Source: Didymodactylos carnosus
Lineage: Eukaryota; Rotifera; Eurotatoria; Philodinida; Philodinidae
Length of the DNA: 26,831 nt
Reading direction: 5' to 3'
Assembly: GCA_905250885.1 (NCBI GenBank)
Contig: CAJNOQ010002022.1
Location: forward strand, 1 to 26,831
The translations under genes were made by a program, and so were the position numbers. Below the pieces are notes generated by a model. That model had not been told where the DNA came from. It did no database searches and worked only from the letters and a program-made list of their open reading frames with translations. The stretch's first letter is position 1, and every line of letters starts with the position of its first letter. Positions 1 through 9,681 of the stretch are shown in pieces.

Positions 1-403
1 AAAGTGACTTTTCTAAGGGAAAGGGCAAAATATGCGGTTTTTCAAAAAACTCTGTTAACTCATCTTATTCGCCTGCAAGCAAAACAGTGACGTCAGCACG
101 ATGATCAGCGCACTCGAATATCTAACATTCACTTGCACGATTCATTGAAATGGATAGTAGCACCATGTACAATCAAAAGTTCCGATGGTTTTTATCATAG
201 TGGAAGATTTTCTACAGCAGACAGTTTTTTGCTAAGAAAACAAGTTCTCAAATAAAAAAAGTTTTCATTATCTACCCTACCATTAATTTTAATCTTGGTC
301 TTGTATGTTCTTGGAAAATAACAATACATTTTATATTTTTGCTTGTTTTAATAAGCGATAAAATCTTTAAAATATAAAGAATAGCTTTTGATATTAATGG
401 AAG
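1..403. other. AT-rich non-coding stretch with a CRE-like palindrome
   Basis: No reading frame here looks like a gene on either strand. The only discrete motif I can point to is a perfect 8-bp palindrome TGACGTCA at 88-95, the consensus binding site of CREB/ATF factors in animals. A single 8-mer can occur by chance and no gene start lies next to it, so a regulatory role is only a possibility. Confidence 0.3.
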
Positions 404-735
404 CTATAAACTAGATAGTTTGATGTACGCTTTGAGCACAATTTCTGTTTCTAATCTTCCATTTGTTTCTAGTTCGCAACATAGGGTTCTAAACGTTTTT
501 TCAGCTTTATTGAAGTCAAAACTATATGTTATGTTATTAACATTTGCTAAAAAGAAATTCGGTCTTGGTTTATGTCTATTGATAGCTATTTCCAATAATG
601 ATTCGTTTATACTCGTATTAGGTGGTCCAGAATAAATGGCCCTCATCGTATTTTGCTTATAACTTTTTTTCTTTTCAATCCTTAGACCTGATTGTTTTTC
701 AGAAAGATGCGCCGTCAAATTCACTACAAGACTTG
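404..735 (-). pseudogene. Unknown coding fragment, copy A of an inverted pair
   Basis: A 106-codon open frame runs from 724 down to 404 on the minus strand. I do not recognise the family. Its first 40 or so codons (rich in K and R, with SEKQSGLRIEKKKSYKQNT) match a plus-strand frame at 1195-1392 almost residue for residue (LEKQSGLRIEKKKNYKQNT). DNA similarity extends from about 627 to 735 and about 1270 to 1375. The two copies point away from each other. Conservation at protein level suggests a fragment of a repeated, formerly coding element such as a transposon gene. The C-terminal half (codons 45-106) has no match in this window. No domain, signal peptide or membrane segment is visible. Confidence 0.4.
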
Positions 736-1194
736 ATCAAACCTATTTCTATAGAAAGTTAAGGGGAACAAGTAAACGAAGAATACTCGACATAATGGAA
801 CGGATCAACTGTACAAGCCGAAAAAACATTTTGTTCAACCACTTTCATTGAGCTGGATGATAATTAGATAATACACGCATTTTGTAGCTCTTGAAAAGCT
901 CCTAAAGCTGGCTAGTATTAGGTGCGCAAATGCAAAATCAATCTTTGAGGCTTGTATCGATTTTCTCCTCTTTGAGGCTTTGCAAAATCCAGTTATTTGA
1001 ATGTGTTGAGTCGGAGCTCCTACAAAATGCTGCATAACGGAGCCAAAACAGCATCTTTTTAGCTGTCTTTTTTTTTATTTTAATGAGAAATGACACCTGT
1101 GTCAGATTCAGCGGCGAAAGTTACCTTAAATCTTTCTTCAGAAATTCATCTGCCGAACAATAGCAGATTTTGGCCCCTTTGAGGTGAAGTTTGA

Positions 1195-1392
1195 AATCTT
1201 AGATTTTTCAGTGATCACTTAGATTTAAAGAAAGAGTGCACTTCAAAGTACTCAACAACATCTTCACTTGTAGAGAATTTTGCGGCACATCGTTTGGAAA
1301 AACAATCAGGTCTAAGAATTGAAAAGAAAAAAAATTATAAGCAAAATACTAGGAGGGCTATTTATTCTGGGTTACCGGATATTTTATCCTAA
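1195..1392 (+). pseudogene. Unknown coding fragment, copy B of an inverted pair
   Basis: A 65-codon frame without its own convincing start runs from just after a TGA at 1192-1194 to a TAA at 1390-1392. Codons 30-63 match the start of the minus-strand frame at 404-724, including the run EKQSGLRIEKKK, then YKQNT and RAIYSG. After the shared part it stops quickly, so copy B is truncated relative to copy A. The sequence TTTTTCAG just upstream (about 1204-1211) could be a splice acceptor. The family is unrecognised; a relic of a multi-copy element is the most likely reading. Confidence 0.35.
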
Positions 1393-1575
1393 AACAGTCA
1401 AAGATCATATAGTACCAGAGGCTGGATCCATGAAAATAGTTGTTTTTTTTCGGTATCCATCAACCAGCCCTTTATTACTATTGTTACTGTAATTTTCAGC
1501 AATCAGTTCAAGACCAAGTTTAATAAAATCATTCCAATTTTGAATTATATCATTTTTGTTTTAATCGCTTGTCGG

Positions 1576-1966
1576 TGCTTTATCAGAGATCGAAACGGGT
1601 CAACCAAACGTGACCCGGAAAATTTGCAACTGTGATCCGAACTAGACTCGAAACATGAAAATGTTTTCGTACACATCCGCAAAGAAACACTTTTTCCTAT
1701 AGAAAAGTTTTGTTTTGAAATTTTTTCGAAAAATGGTCAGATTTCTTACGGTTTCTGTCAAATTTTCTGTTTATGAGTGGAAAAGTTTGGGTAATTCAGG
1801 CAGTTTATTTTATATTGATCTGAGTTAGATCGAAACGGGTCAATCAAACCCGACCTGAACGTGAGTTGACCCGACGCGACCCGACCCGAATCAATATCTT
1901 TTACATTGGACCGAACCCGACCCGACTCGCGGATCAATAGCGCCCGTTTTGGTCTCTGTGCTTTAT
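1576..1966. mobile_element. hAT-type MITE with 8-bp target duplication
   Basis: The element spans 1584-1958 (375 bp). It begins CAGAGATCGAAACGGG and ends with the near-perfect inverse (CCCGTTTTGGTCTCTG, 14 of 16 positions). Both ends are flanked by the identical 8-mer TGCTTTAT (1576-1583 and 1959-1966). An 8-bp duplication with CAGNG-type ends is the signature of the hAT superfamily. The interior has no transposase frame. It carries many short GACCCGA or CGGGTC repeats, mostly in the last 120 bp, and an internal direct copy of the 5' end (1587-1615 and 1827-1855, 240 bp apart). The element is markedly GC-richer than its flanks. Confidence 0.85.
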
Positions 1967-2853
1967 TCGATTTGTCTAAAAAACTTCACCATCGTACGCG
2001 ATATTCATGGATCAAACATACGTTGAAAAGAGTTATTAGCTCAATCAATTTGTCAACGCAGCAATAAAAATCAGCAACAACAATAAATATTTATCGCTAT
2101 GCCTTACAAGTAATATAATAAATTTTTCAACAGAAAACGTACGAGACAGACGACCCTTCATCCGTATCTGAATAAAACATACAAAAACAACAACATCCAT
2201 GACAGATAGCATTTGTCAAGTTAGAATTCAATTAAACTCATGTTAGTACAGCTATTATACTAATTCAATAGCTATTGATGTCATCGTAGAAATGACGTCG
2301 GACGACATTCACTACGACTATTTGATGTATTATCAGGCACTGCTCAATTTTAAATAAATAAAAGGTACACTAGATCTGATTTGTTTTCTGCTACCACAAA
2401 AACCAAAATACAAATGAAAAGACACCATGGCGTATTCACCATGTCGTGTGACAGAGCACATTTTGATGATTGATTGGCTTCAGTATATATTTCTTTAAGA
2501 TATCGGACAACACAACGAATGTGTCTTATTCTTAAAGCTTACTATTCTATTGTCGCCTGGTCGAGGACACATATTTCTAGGACACATTTTGGAATACAAG
2601 AGGTATCCTGCCTCCTACGACATTTTTACTGATGTCTAACCGCAATAGACACGAAACTTATCTGCAAATCAGTTTAAGCTTCTGACTTTTACATGATCTT
2701 ATATTTTTATCCGTTTTGTCCTGTTACACAGATTCATTTCCTACACATGTGTTATAGACATAACTAATAATTCAGGTACATTTTAAATTGGTCTACGCAT
2801 AACTTATTACATACAGCTGGTGCACGCAATTCATGTATGTACGTATGTACTTT
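1967..2853. other. Non-coding stretch, nothing recognised
   Basis: AT-rich DNA with frequent stops in all frames and no splice-bounded coding segment that I can identify. A short GACGTC motif at about 2293 and paired GGACACAT words near 2564-2587 are the only small-scale features, and neither is convincing. Confidence 0.3.
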
Positions 2854-3233
2854 GTCACATGTGACGAAAGTGCGTTTTTTAGAAAAAAGCATTGTGACGT
2901 AAGTTCCCATGAATTTCGGAGTGCTTCTTGTGGCTGTGACGAAAATTCACCTAACGTGACGAAAGTTCCATCGAGTGTGACGAAAATGCTCTTAACGGTT
3001 TCTGCTTAACTTTCGTCACACATAAATACCGCTATAAATACAGACTAGAATCAAGTGTATTTAATAAGTGTCAATCTTACAGTGAACAAAGATTTTATTG
3101 TTCGAAAATTCGTCTCATGCAACGAACTTTTTGGTACATACGACGAAAATTCACTTTATGACGTAAGTTCTGAGTATCCCCGCCCTCAGGAACTTTTGTC
3201 ATAATGGCGATAGTGTGGTGTGACGAAAGTGCC
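2854..3233. repeat. Cluster of ten GTGACGAAAGT-type motifs
   Basis: About ten copies of a 12-14 bp word, roughly GTGACGAAARTTC, lie within 375 bp. Plus-strand copies start near 2861, 2894, 2936, 2956, 2977, 3141, 3159 and 3220; minus-strand copies lie at about 3008-3019 and 3189-3203. Two copies (2894, 3159) read TGACGTAAG, close to a CREB/ATF half-site. The first overlaps a 12-bp palindrome GTCACATGTGAC at 2854-2865. Spacing is irregular (about 18 to 130 bp), so this is not a simple tandem satellite. It could be a degenerate satellite, the subterminal repeats of a transposon, or a cluster of binding sites. Confidence 0.6.
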
Positions 3234-3420
3234 GTAATCTGGTTGGTAGCTCAGGGACTCCTCTTCAAAAGGGAAACCAGGGGAGACCTTGATTCCATGC
3301 AGCTCGGACATTGCGGCGGATTCCCTACGAGTCTCAGGACTGGCACCCGGTAGCCTTGAAAGCTGGTGGATTATAGGTAATCGATCATGCTGAGTCTCGT
3401 CGCAATATCTGGTTTTAGAA
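3234..3420. other. GC-rich island of unknown origin
   Basis: About 190 bp with clearly higher GC than the surrounding DNA. On the minus strand a frame without stops includes the motif QCPSC, and another frame starting ATG near 3314 runs to a stop in the TGACGAAA cluster. I do not recognise either product. A tRNA A-box-like TGGTAGCTCAGGG lies at about 3244-3256, but no B box follows. It abuts the motif cluster at 2854-3233 and may belong to the same repeat unit. Confidence 0.3.
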
Positions 3421-3488
3421 AAAGTTTTAAAAATCTAGTGAGAACCAAGTTTTACAAAAATTAGGATTTTCAGACTGTTTTCATATAA

Positions 3489-3766
3489 TATTAAAAAATT
3501 CACTGTTCACTCAAAATACATCAGAATGAGTTCAAAACCTCAGAATATAGTTAATTTTGTCCGCTAAACGTGATAAATGGTCGAAAAATCGAAAAGTATA
3601 TTTGTGTTAACGGATTTTGCAGAAACCCTTTCAGAAAACCTTATAGTTTGGTAAAATCTCTTTCTAGAACTCCTATAAATAGGATATCGAATCGCCTAAA
3701 TACTTTACATTCTGAAGCTTCGAACTCGTTCTGGTGTTTTTTTAGTGAACAGTGAATTTTTTAATA
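3489..3766. mobile_element. TA-flanked fold-back MITE (Tc1/mariner-like)
   Basis: Perfect 21-bp terminal inverted repeats (3491-3511 and 3744-3764, starting TTAAAAAATTCACTG) continue inward as imperfect inverted repeats to about 60 bp per side. TA lies outside both ends (3489-3490 and 3765-3766). The total is 274 bp and there is no transposase. A TA target and short non-autonomous structure are typical of Tc1/mariner-derived MITEs; TA in AT-rich DNA is weak evidence, so the superfamily is tentative while the element itself is clear. Confidence 0.75.
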
Positions 3767-4091
3767 GAAAATGTGCATCCCTAGTGAAGCTTTTTCTCTC
3801 AAGCACATAGCTTTCTTGAATACCTTGAGTGAGAATCTCATGGCGTGGAGACATTTCTTACTCCACAAACACATACGACTTCATATTTTCCTAACATAGT
3901 GCGAAACGGTTTCTTATCGTTTATTTTGTAGATTATGCGTATTTTTATTCTTTTTTCAAAAGAATTATTAAAAAAAATCCATTATTTTACAAGATAAGTG
4001 CATAGTAGTTTCAAAGAGAGGAGTACAGCCAATTAAGAGAAATAAATCCTTCCAATTCCTCCTTAGTCACAGAGTTGAATTATATCCTTCT
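3767..4091. other. Non-coding stretch, nothing recognised
   Basis: AT-rich sequence between a MITE and the CCAATAATATTGG cluster. Stops are frequent on both strands and I see no gene, RNA or repeat. Confidence 0.3.
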
Positions 4092-4372
4092 TCCAATATA
4101 TTGGGCTTTCACAATATTATTGGGTATTGGGTCGTTTGAGTTAAGCTTACTTTTATGAATATAAATGATATTAAGGTTAAAAAGTTAGAATCCAGTGTAT
4201 TGTGGACCCAATATTACCCAATATTATTGTGTATCCAATAATATTGTATCCAATAATATTGGGTTCCAATATATTGGTCACCAATATTATTGAGTATACG
4301 ATAATATTAGATCCAAATATTATTGAATACCCAATAATATTGTACAATATCTTCAATAATGATTAGTATTGG
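4092..4372. repeat. Degenerate CCAATAATATTGG repeat cluster
   Basis: About ten or more variants of CCAATAATATTGG and its complement CCAATATTATTGG occur here. They are densest at 4207-4345, where units of about 15-17 bp follow one another with GTAT or GATA-like linkers. Because each word is nearly self-complementary, orientation flips freely and the region can fold on itself. Two further CCAATATATTGG words (about 4092 and 4265) are perfect palindromes. A gap at about 4133-4200 lacks the motif. This is either an imperfect satellite or a decayed fold-back element; no coding potential is seen. Confidence 0.65.
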
Positions 4373-5135
4373 TGCATGCCTAGGAAGGTACCGATATTTC
4401 TTAGCTCCTTTCCCTAAAAATTCATACTAGAAACAGAAAAAATTCATAGTCAATTTCGCATTCGCTCAATTACACTCATGCATCTGCTGTTTTGCCGTGT
4501 TTCAAAACTTTTCTCATACTGAGAGTCTTTATAGATAGAATCGTGTCTTTCTTTCTATTAGGAGTTTCTGATCAAACAACAGACCAAATAAATTGTACAA
4601 TCTGTAATGGAACAAACATTGGAACGTAAAATGAGACGTCACATTCGTGACAGCTACTGATCATTATTCCACACTGTGGTCGTAGAGGACGGACGAGCAT
4701 TAGATGACTGCATGATCTTGAATAATAATGTGCTAGATTTTACAACTTGAATTATTCTGAGTCTATTCTTGACATTGTGCTCAATCGGTAAACAAAAGAA
4801 TAGACCTTTTGTGTTTCAACTAAAGCAAAGGTAATATATATACGCAGACTGTTATAGGAATGGATGACTGAAGTGACAAAACATCAAAATAAAAATGTGA
4901 ATACCTTCACATACGAAAGTGCTAACTATGATATAACTAACAGAAATATGAAACATTTTTCGAATTTGATATTTAATAATTATGTAAATTATGATTGTAC
5001 AATTAGCCTAGACTAACACCCTACACTACGAGATTTCAAGAAAAATATGTTCTCTGTTACGGAAGTTAAGTCGCTCCTTCTGGCCGACAAACATTAGTTC
5101 ACTATTTTTGTATAAATATTTAAATAGAATCAGCC
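4373..5135. other. Non-coding stretch, nothing recognised
   Basis: AT-rich DNA without a supportable gene on either strand. No clear repeat, RNA gene or inverted repeat longer than about 15 bp was seen. Confidence 0.3.
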
Positions 5136-5240
5136 GGCTCTCCCAGTGACGTAGCCAGGGGGGATTGTGGGGATCGAAAAAATAAAATGAAATTTGATCC
5201 TCCCCACTCCAAAAATCCTGGCTACGTCACTGGGCTCTCC
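5136..5240. mobile_element. Short hAT-type MITE with perfect 8-bp duplication
   Basis: The element occupies 5144-5232 (89 bp). Its ends are perfect 16-bp inverted repeats, CAGTGACGTAGCCAGG and its complement. The identical 8-mer GGCTCTCC flanks both sides (5136-5143 and 5233-5240). CAGTG ends followed by CGTAGCCAGG and an 8-bp duplication match the terminal design of hAT transposons in many animals. At 89 bp it is little more than two termini and a short AT-rich centre, and cannot code for its own transposase. Confidence 0.92.
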
Positions 5241-8200
5241 TCTATCCGTACATTATATTGATATTACAGATTTTACGTACAGCATGCTTTCAAACATTGT
5301 ATTCAAGTTTTCTAAGACTAAAATATTTAACATGTTATTGCGTTTCTCAAATGGTAGCGTTCATTCGAGTGATAACAAACACAATTTAATAAACGAATAT
5401 AATGTAGTTTCGCTAGGGATTTTGTTTCCAATAAAGATTAAATTTATATCTATAATAACATACAGTAACAGTCAATCTCAACATCGGCATTGACGTTACG
5501 GATAATATATGCATGTAGGAATAACGTCATTTTGATCAACAATATTCCGACTTAAATTACATACAGTAGATTTGTAAAAGTAATCAACAAAAACTAGTTG
5601 TATATATCATACATGAACGAGTGTCACGATAGAAGAGAAACAACAACGAAAAAAAAAGATGTCGGAAAAATTTACTCTAGCCTAGATTCTATAATATAGT
5701 AAGATAAATGGAGAAAAATAAGAAAGACGAGAGAATGAAAAAATATACATATATTAATTCTAACAAATCACTTTTTTGTTTTGTGTTTAATTCTTAAAAC
5801 TGTTAACATGGAAAACTATAACAACATAAATATTTCACTATTTTTTAAGTTATAGTGCGTGCGGTAAGTTAGTCTCCATGTGATTATTTACACAACAATG
5901 GTATTTAGTCTTCATGATAATAATCAGATTAATAATATTTTTTGAAGAACACTTATGGACAATCCGAAGTTCTAAAACTAGTAAGTAGAAAGAATAATAT
6001 TCTTTTTTTTTCTTTTTTTTAAAAACATAAGGATAAGAGCCCTAGCTGAAGATAAGTGAGTCACAAATACTTTTGAGAACTCGAGTTCAGATTGTAGGAT
6101 AATAGAACTCGAGAAGATTCGAATCACTTCCGAAAGGTTAAACTTTCATGTCATTCATTTTTCCAACATCAGCTTTCGACTGATTTCTATTTTTAATGCG
6201 GTACGAAGCAGAAAACCACATTCTAGCAATCAGCGTGGTGTTTTTTCAATACGCTTTTTTGTGTCATTTTCTCACACTGTTTGTTCAAGAACTGAAAAGT
6301 ATGTCAGAAAAATAGAAAAACAAGAATAGGGAGAGGACTCTGAATATGGGAATGTTCTCTTTTGTAGTTTTGTGGACATTTAGTTTCTTGTCTAGAGCAT
6401 TTAAAAGATGATCGATTGACGTTTTGCGACATAGAAATGCAGAAAGAGATAATTGATGTGGTGAGTGTACATCTGCCATGTACGATGAAGAGAACACCTT
6501 TTTAAGTTGGCTTGTAGCCAGTAATCTCGTTCTCTGTAATTGGTATTGTGAATCATTAGTGTTTTTTTACTTCTCGTTGCACTACTGTGTTATGAATAAT
6601 TAACACAGTGTTGTGAGAGAGTAATTGCTATATAATTATAGCGGTTAATTCATAGTTTTTACTCACGTCGTCATTAATGATGTCAATATTTTTCAATAAC
6701 TAAGTAATAATTAACTTTTTTGCTTCCTGCTCACTCTGAGATTTAACTCTATGCTATTCAGATAATGATAAATGTGACTGCTCTCACTCTATTTATTCTT
6801 TTACATCCACCACCTGTGAAATATGAGAGTTAAGTGATGGCCTCGTTGCAGTTCACACTCACGATACAATTAAAAAAAAATCATAGTGTAGTCGGAACAT
6901 TTGATCAAGCCTTCGAGCTAGTTAAAGACATGTTAAACGACGTCCATTTCTGTCTTTGGCACGATTCATTCTATTTTGTCTTAGAGAATTTCTCGATATG
7001 TTCTAAAAATGGTGGCCATAAATATTATAAATGATTTTTTTTTGTCTCCTGGATGGATAGTATTACTTATACAAGCTATTTTATTACCGTTCCGTGTGTG
7101 TATAGTACTATTAAAAAGTGTTGTTTTATATAATTGCTTGTAGTGTGTTTATCTTGGCAAAATGTAATCAAAACATATTTCTCCGTCCTTCTTCTATTTA
7201 ATCTTTCTGTACACAGACACTCACACATATATATAAAGACTAACTGTAATATGGTTGTGGTAGATAGAAAACACACATATCAGCACAAATCACATGTGTC
7301 ATCAAATCTTTGAAAAAAAACCCAGAAAAATCCAGGATTATTATGATTATTGTAGTCGATAAAATCATCTGTTTTCTATAGAAAATCGATCTTTTTCTCC
7401 TGAAACAAAACAGAACGAGGTATATAATTTATCAGATTCCTTGTGACTATACGATTCTATAGTAAAAAAACTTTTACATTTTTACCAGTTTAATAAAATT
7501 GTTATTGAGATTTCATTATAGTCGTTAAATAATCAACTTGCATAGTCTACATATTTGAACCGTGATTAAAATCAATTATCGGATCAGTGTTAATAGTCAC
7601 GAATACGATTTTTATAAAGTATTTATATTGGAAGAGCGGTTACAGAGCAAAACATCTAGTTCAATATTCGATATATTACGTTTATTTCAAATTTTAATAG
7701 ATATTATCGTTTTTATTCAGTGAATTAAAGATTGTATGAGCATAATGCACACTGTAGCGAACCATGATATCCTGTATATAACTTATATAACTGGTTTAAT
7801 CAGTTTAGAATGAATGCTGACCAGATATTGCATGAATACACAGTAACAGATCGTAGATAAAAAAAAGAGAAACAATTTATGGCAAACAGAAACATAATAA
7901 ATGGATTAAATTGACATTACACAAAATTATCTAAACAAATGCACAGACAAATGACTATTTGCTTTATTTTTGTATATGAAAAATTCTTTATCAGAAGATC
8001 TACTATTTGACATAAAATTGATTTGGAAACACTATGTTTTCAGACAATCATTGTGTAATTAGATTGCCCTTTTGAGAAGAAGACATGGTTTAGCTTCGTT
8101 TAACAAATCAGAAAAGATCAAATATCGAGACATCGCTAGAAACCAGCTGGTGATGTTAATTTTGATTTAGATAATTGAACAAAAACATCTTCTTAAATAT

Positions 8201-8640
8201 TACTAAATCTTAAGTGAAGCGATTTTTGCTTAAAAAATTGGAAATATATAATAAGTTAAGTGATATAATCTTTTGAGTGTCCTCTCAATTCGTCCCTATG
8301 CATGCATAGGCTGAATTACATAAATTAATTATTAGAAAAAAGAACAACAGCAATTCTGTGTAGGAACAAAATCAACTTAAACAGTACAGTAATAGTACAA
8401 TTGGTGTTCGTCTATTACTGTTTGCCCAATTGTGCATACTATAATAACGGATATATGATTTCATGCGTATACTATTTAATAACAAAGAAAAATGATATTA
8501 TATATACTAAAAACTTGGATTGTTTGATCACGCTTGAAGGAAAATTTAATGTTGTTATGAATTCATAACGCTTAATGTGTGACTTCAAACTTACTGTTAT
8601 TAATTCATTTAACAATATGTTTAAGAATAATAAGATTAAT
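5241..8640. other. Long AT-rich gene-free stretch
   Basis: About 3.4 kb without a recognisable gene. Open frames here (for example near 6285-6497, 6834-7034 and 7076-7276) are short, AT-composed and show no domain or splice context. Small inverted repeats occur: CTGTGTTA with TAACACAG at about 6587-6609, ACAGTAATAG with CTATTACTGT at about 8385-8420, and a perfect 16-bp palindrome CCTATGCATGCATAGG at 8295-8310. None can be assigned a role from sequence alone. Confidence 0.4.
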
Positions 8641-9228
8641 GAGCACTTTTTTCATCATGCGCAATCGTTATGCGAAAAAATTTATCATATTGGCATGAGT
8701 CATTATTTTCTTCATTAGGATAATAACAGCAATATATTAGATTAGATGAAGAACGTAAAAAGATGGGTCGATGATTTTTTGGTGCCATTAAATTAACATT
8801 AGTGCCAGTTGAACTTGTAGAGAACATATGGCAGGATATTATAAATTTATATGTACCAAATAATCTTAATGACAATGAATTTAATGATTATTCCATACAA
8901 AACTATGTGGGTATTGCTATTAGTTTATATGTCATTGATGTCTGCAATGTGCATAATGCAATTATAAATAGTTTCTCAAGGATATAAAAACTTGTGGAGG
9001 GCTTCAACAGTCACCTTGAAAGTAAGTTTCTTGTACATCCTCATATATCATTTTATTGCATTGTCACGTAATGAGCACCTATATGAACATCACAAAGCTA
9101 AAATATCCGATATATAAACAAGAAAACGAAATAAATTTAATAATGATATTGACAGCAAATTGAAAGAATTAGTTGATGAACATAAAAAAGGAATAAATAA
9201 CGTCCAATTGGCCATTAAATGTAGCTGA
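8641..9228 (+). pseudogene. Decayed MULE-type transposase
   Basis: A relic of a Mutator-like (MULE, often FLYWCH-associated) transposase is spread over several frames. From 8641 the frame reads EHFFHHAQSLCEKIYHIGMS, which fits the conserved MULE block with FH-Q-L then a basic helix. From 8775 a second frame gives LVPVELVENIWQDIIN, resembling the block LPFVP--V---F. From 8988 a third frame reads LVEGFNSHLES followed by HPHI, matching the highly conserved NNVVEGWH-type motif near the transposase C-terminus. The last piece (9121-9228) contains SKLKELVDEHKKGI, the usual basic C-terminal helix. At least three frame changes and several stops separate these blocks, so it cannot make protein. Block order and spacing match the family. 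No terminal inverted repeats were located. Confidence 0.72.
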
Positions 9229-9364
9229 GCTGTTAGAACAGACCCAGTCAAAAAACGATAATATCTTGTGAACATAATACTTACTGAGCTTGTATAATTT
9301 CTACTATTTATAAATTTTTAAAGGATGAAACGAGAATAAAAATTTATGAGGGATAAATCGAAAC

Positions 9365-9681
9365 TAACGCGGGAACCTTTCGAGATGTAACCTTCCGATT
9401 CCAATGATTTGTATATGGATCGACAGATCTCAGTGAGGTAGTAAATACCGTAAAAGGATTCGTGCTCATGACTCTTGAAGATCCGGATTGCTGGAAAACC
9501 AGTTTTTCAAGAACTCTAAAAAAGTTCGAAAAGTTTATGAAAAACTGGTTTTCCAGAAAACCAGATCTTCAAAAGTCATGGCACGAATCCTTTTACGATA
9601 TTTACTACCTTACTTAGGTCTGCCGGTCCATGTACAAATCATTGAAATCGGAAGGTTACATCTCGAAAGGTTCCCTCGTAA
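9365..9681. mobile_element. PIF/Harbinger-like fold-back MITE, TAA duplication
   Basis: The element spans 9368-9678 (311 bp). Its two arms (about 9368-9510 and 9544-9678) are inverted copies around a 33-bp spacer, starting CGCGGGAACCTTTCGAGATG on the left and CGAGGGAACCTTTCGAGATG on the reverse of the right. TAA lies outside both ends (9365-9367 and 9679-9681). A TWA target duplication is typical of PIF/Harbinger. A second element at 20946-21105 begins CGAKGG and is flanked by TTA, so the two may be related. The 71-codon frame at 9488-9703 lies mostly within the arm and is not a gene. Confidence 0.75.

Noticed and set aside
3244..3300. Second tRNA-derived SINE starting at TGGTAGCTCAGGG
   Set aside because: No B box (GGTTCGA-like) occurs at the required distance.
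5194..5493. 99-codon open frame as a gene
   Set aside because: It begins inside the hAT MITE and continues into AT-rich DNA, with no domain or conserved composition.
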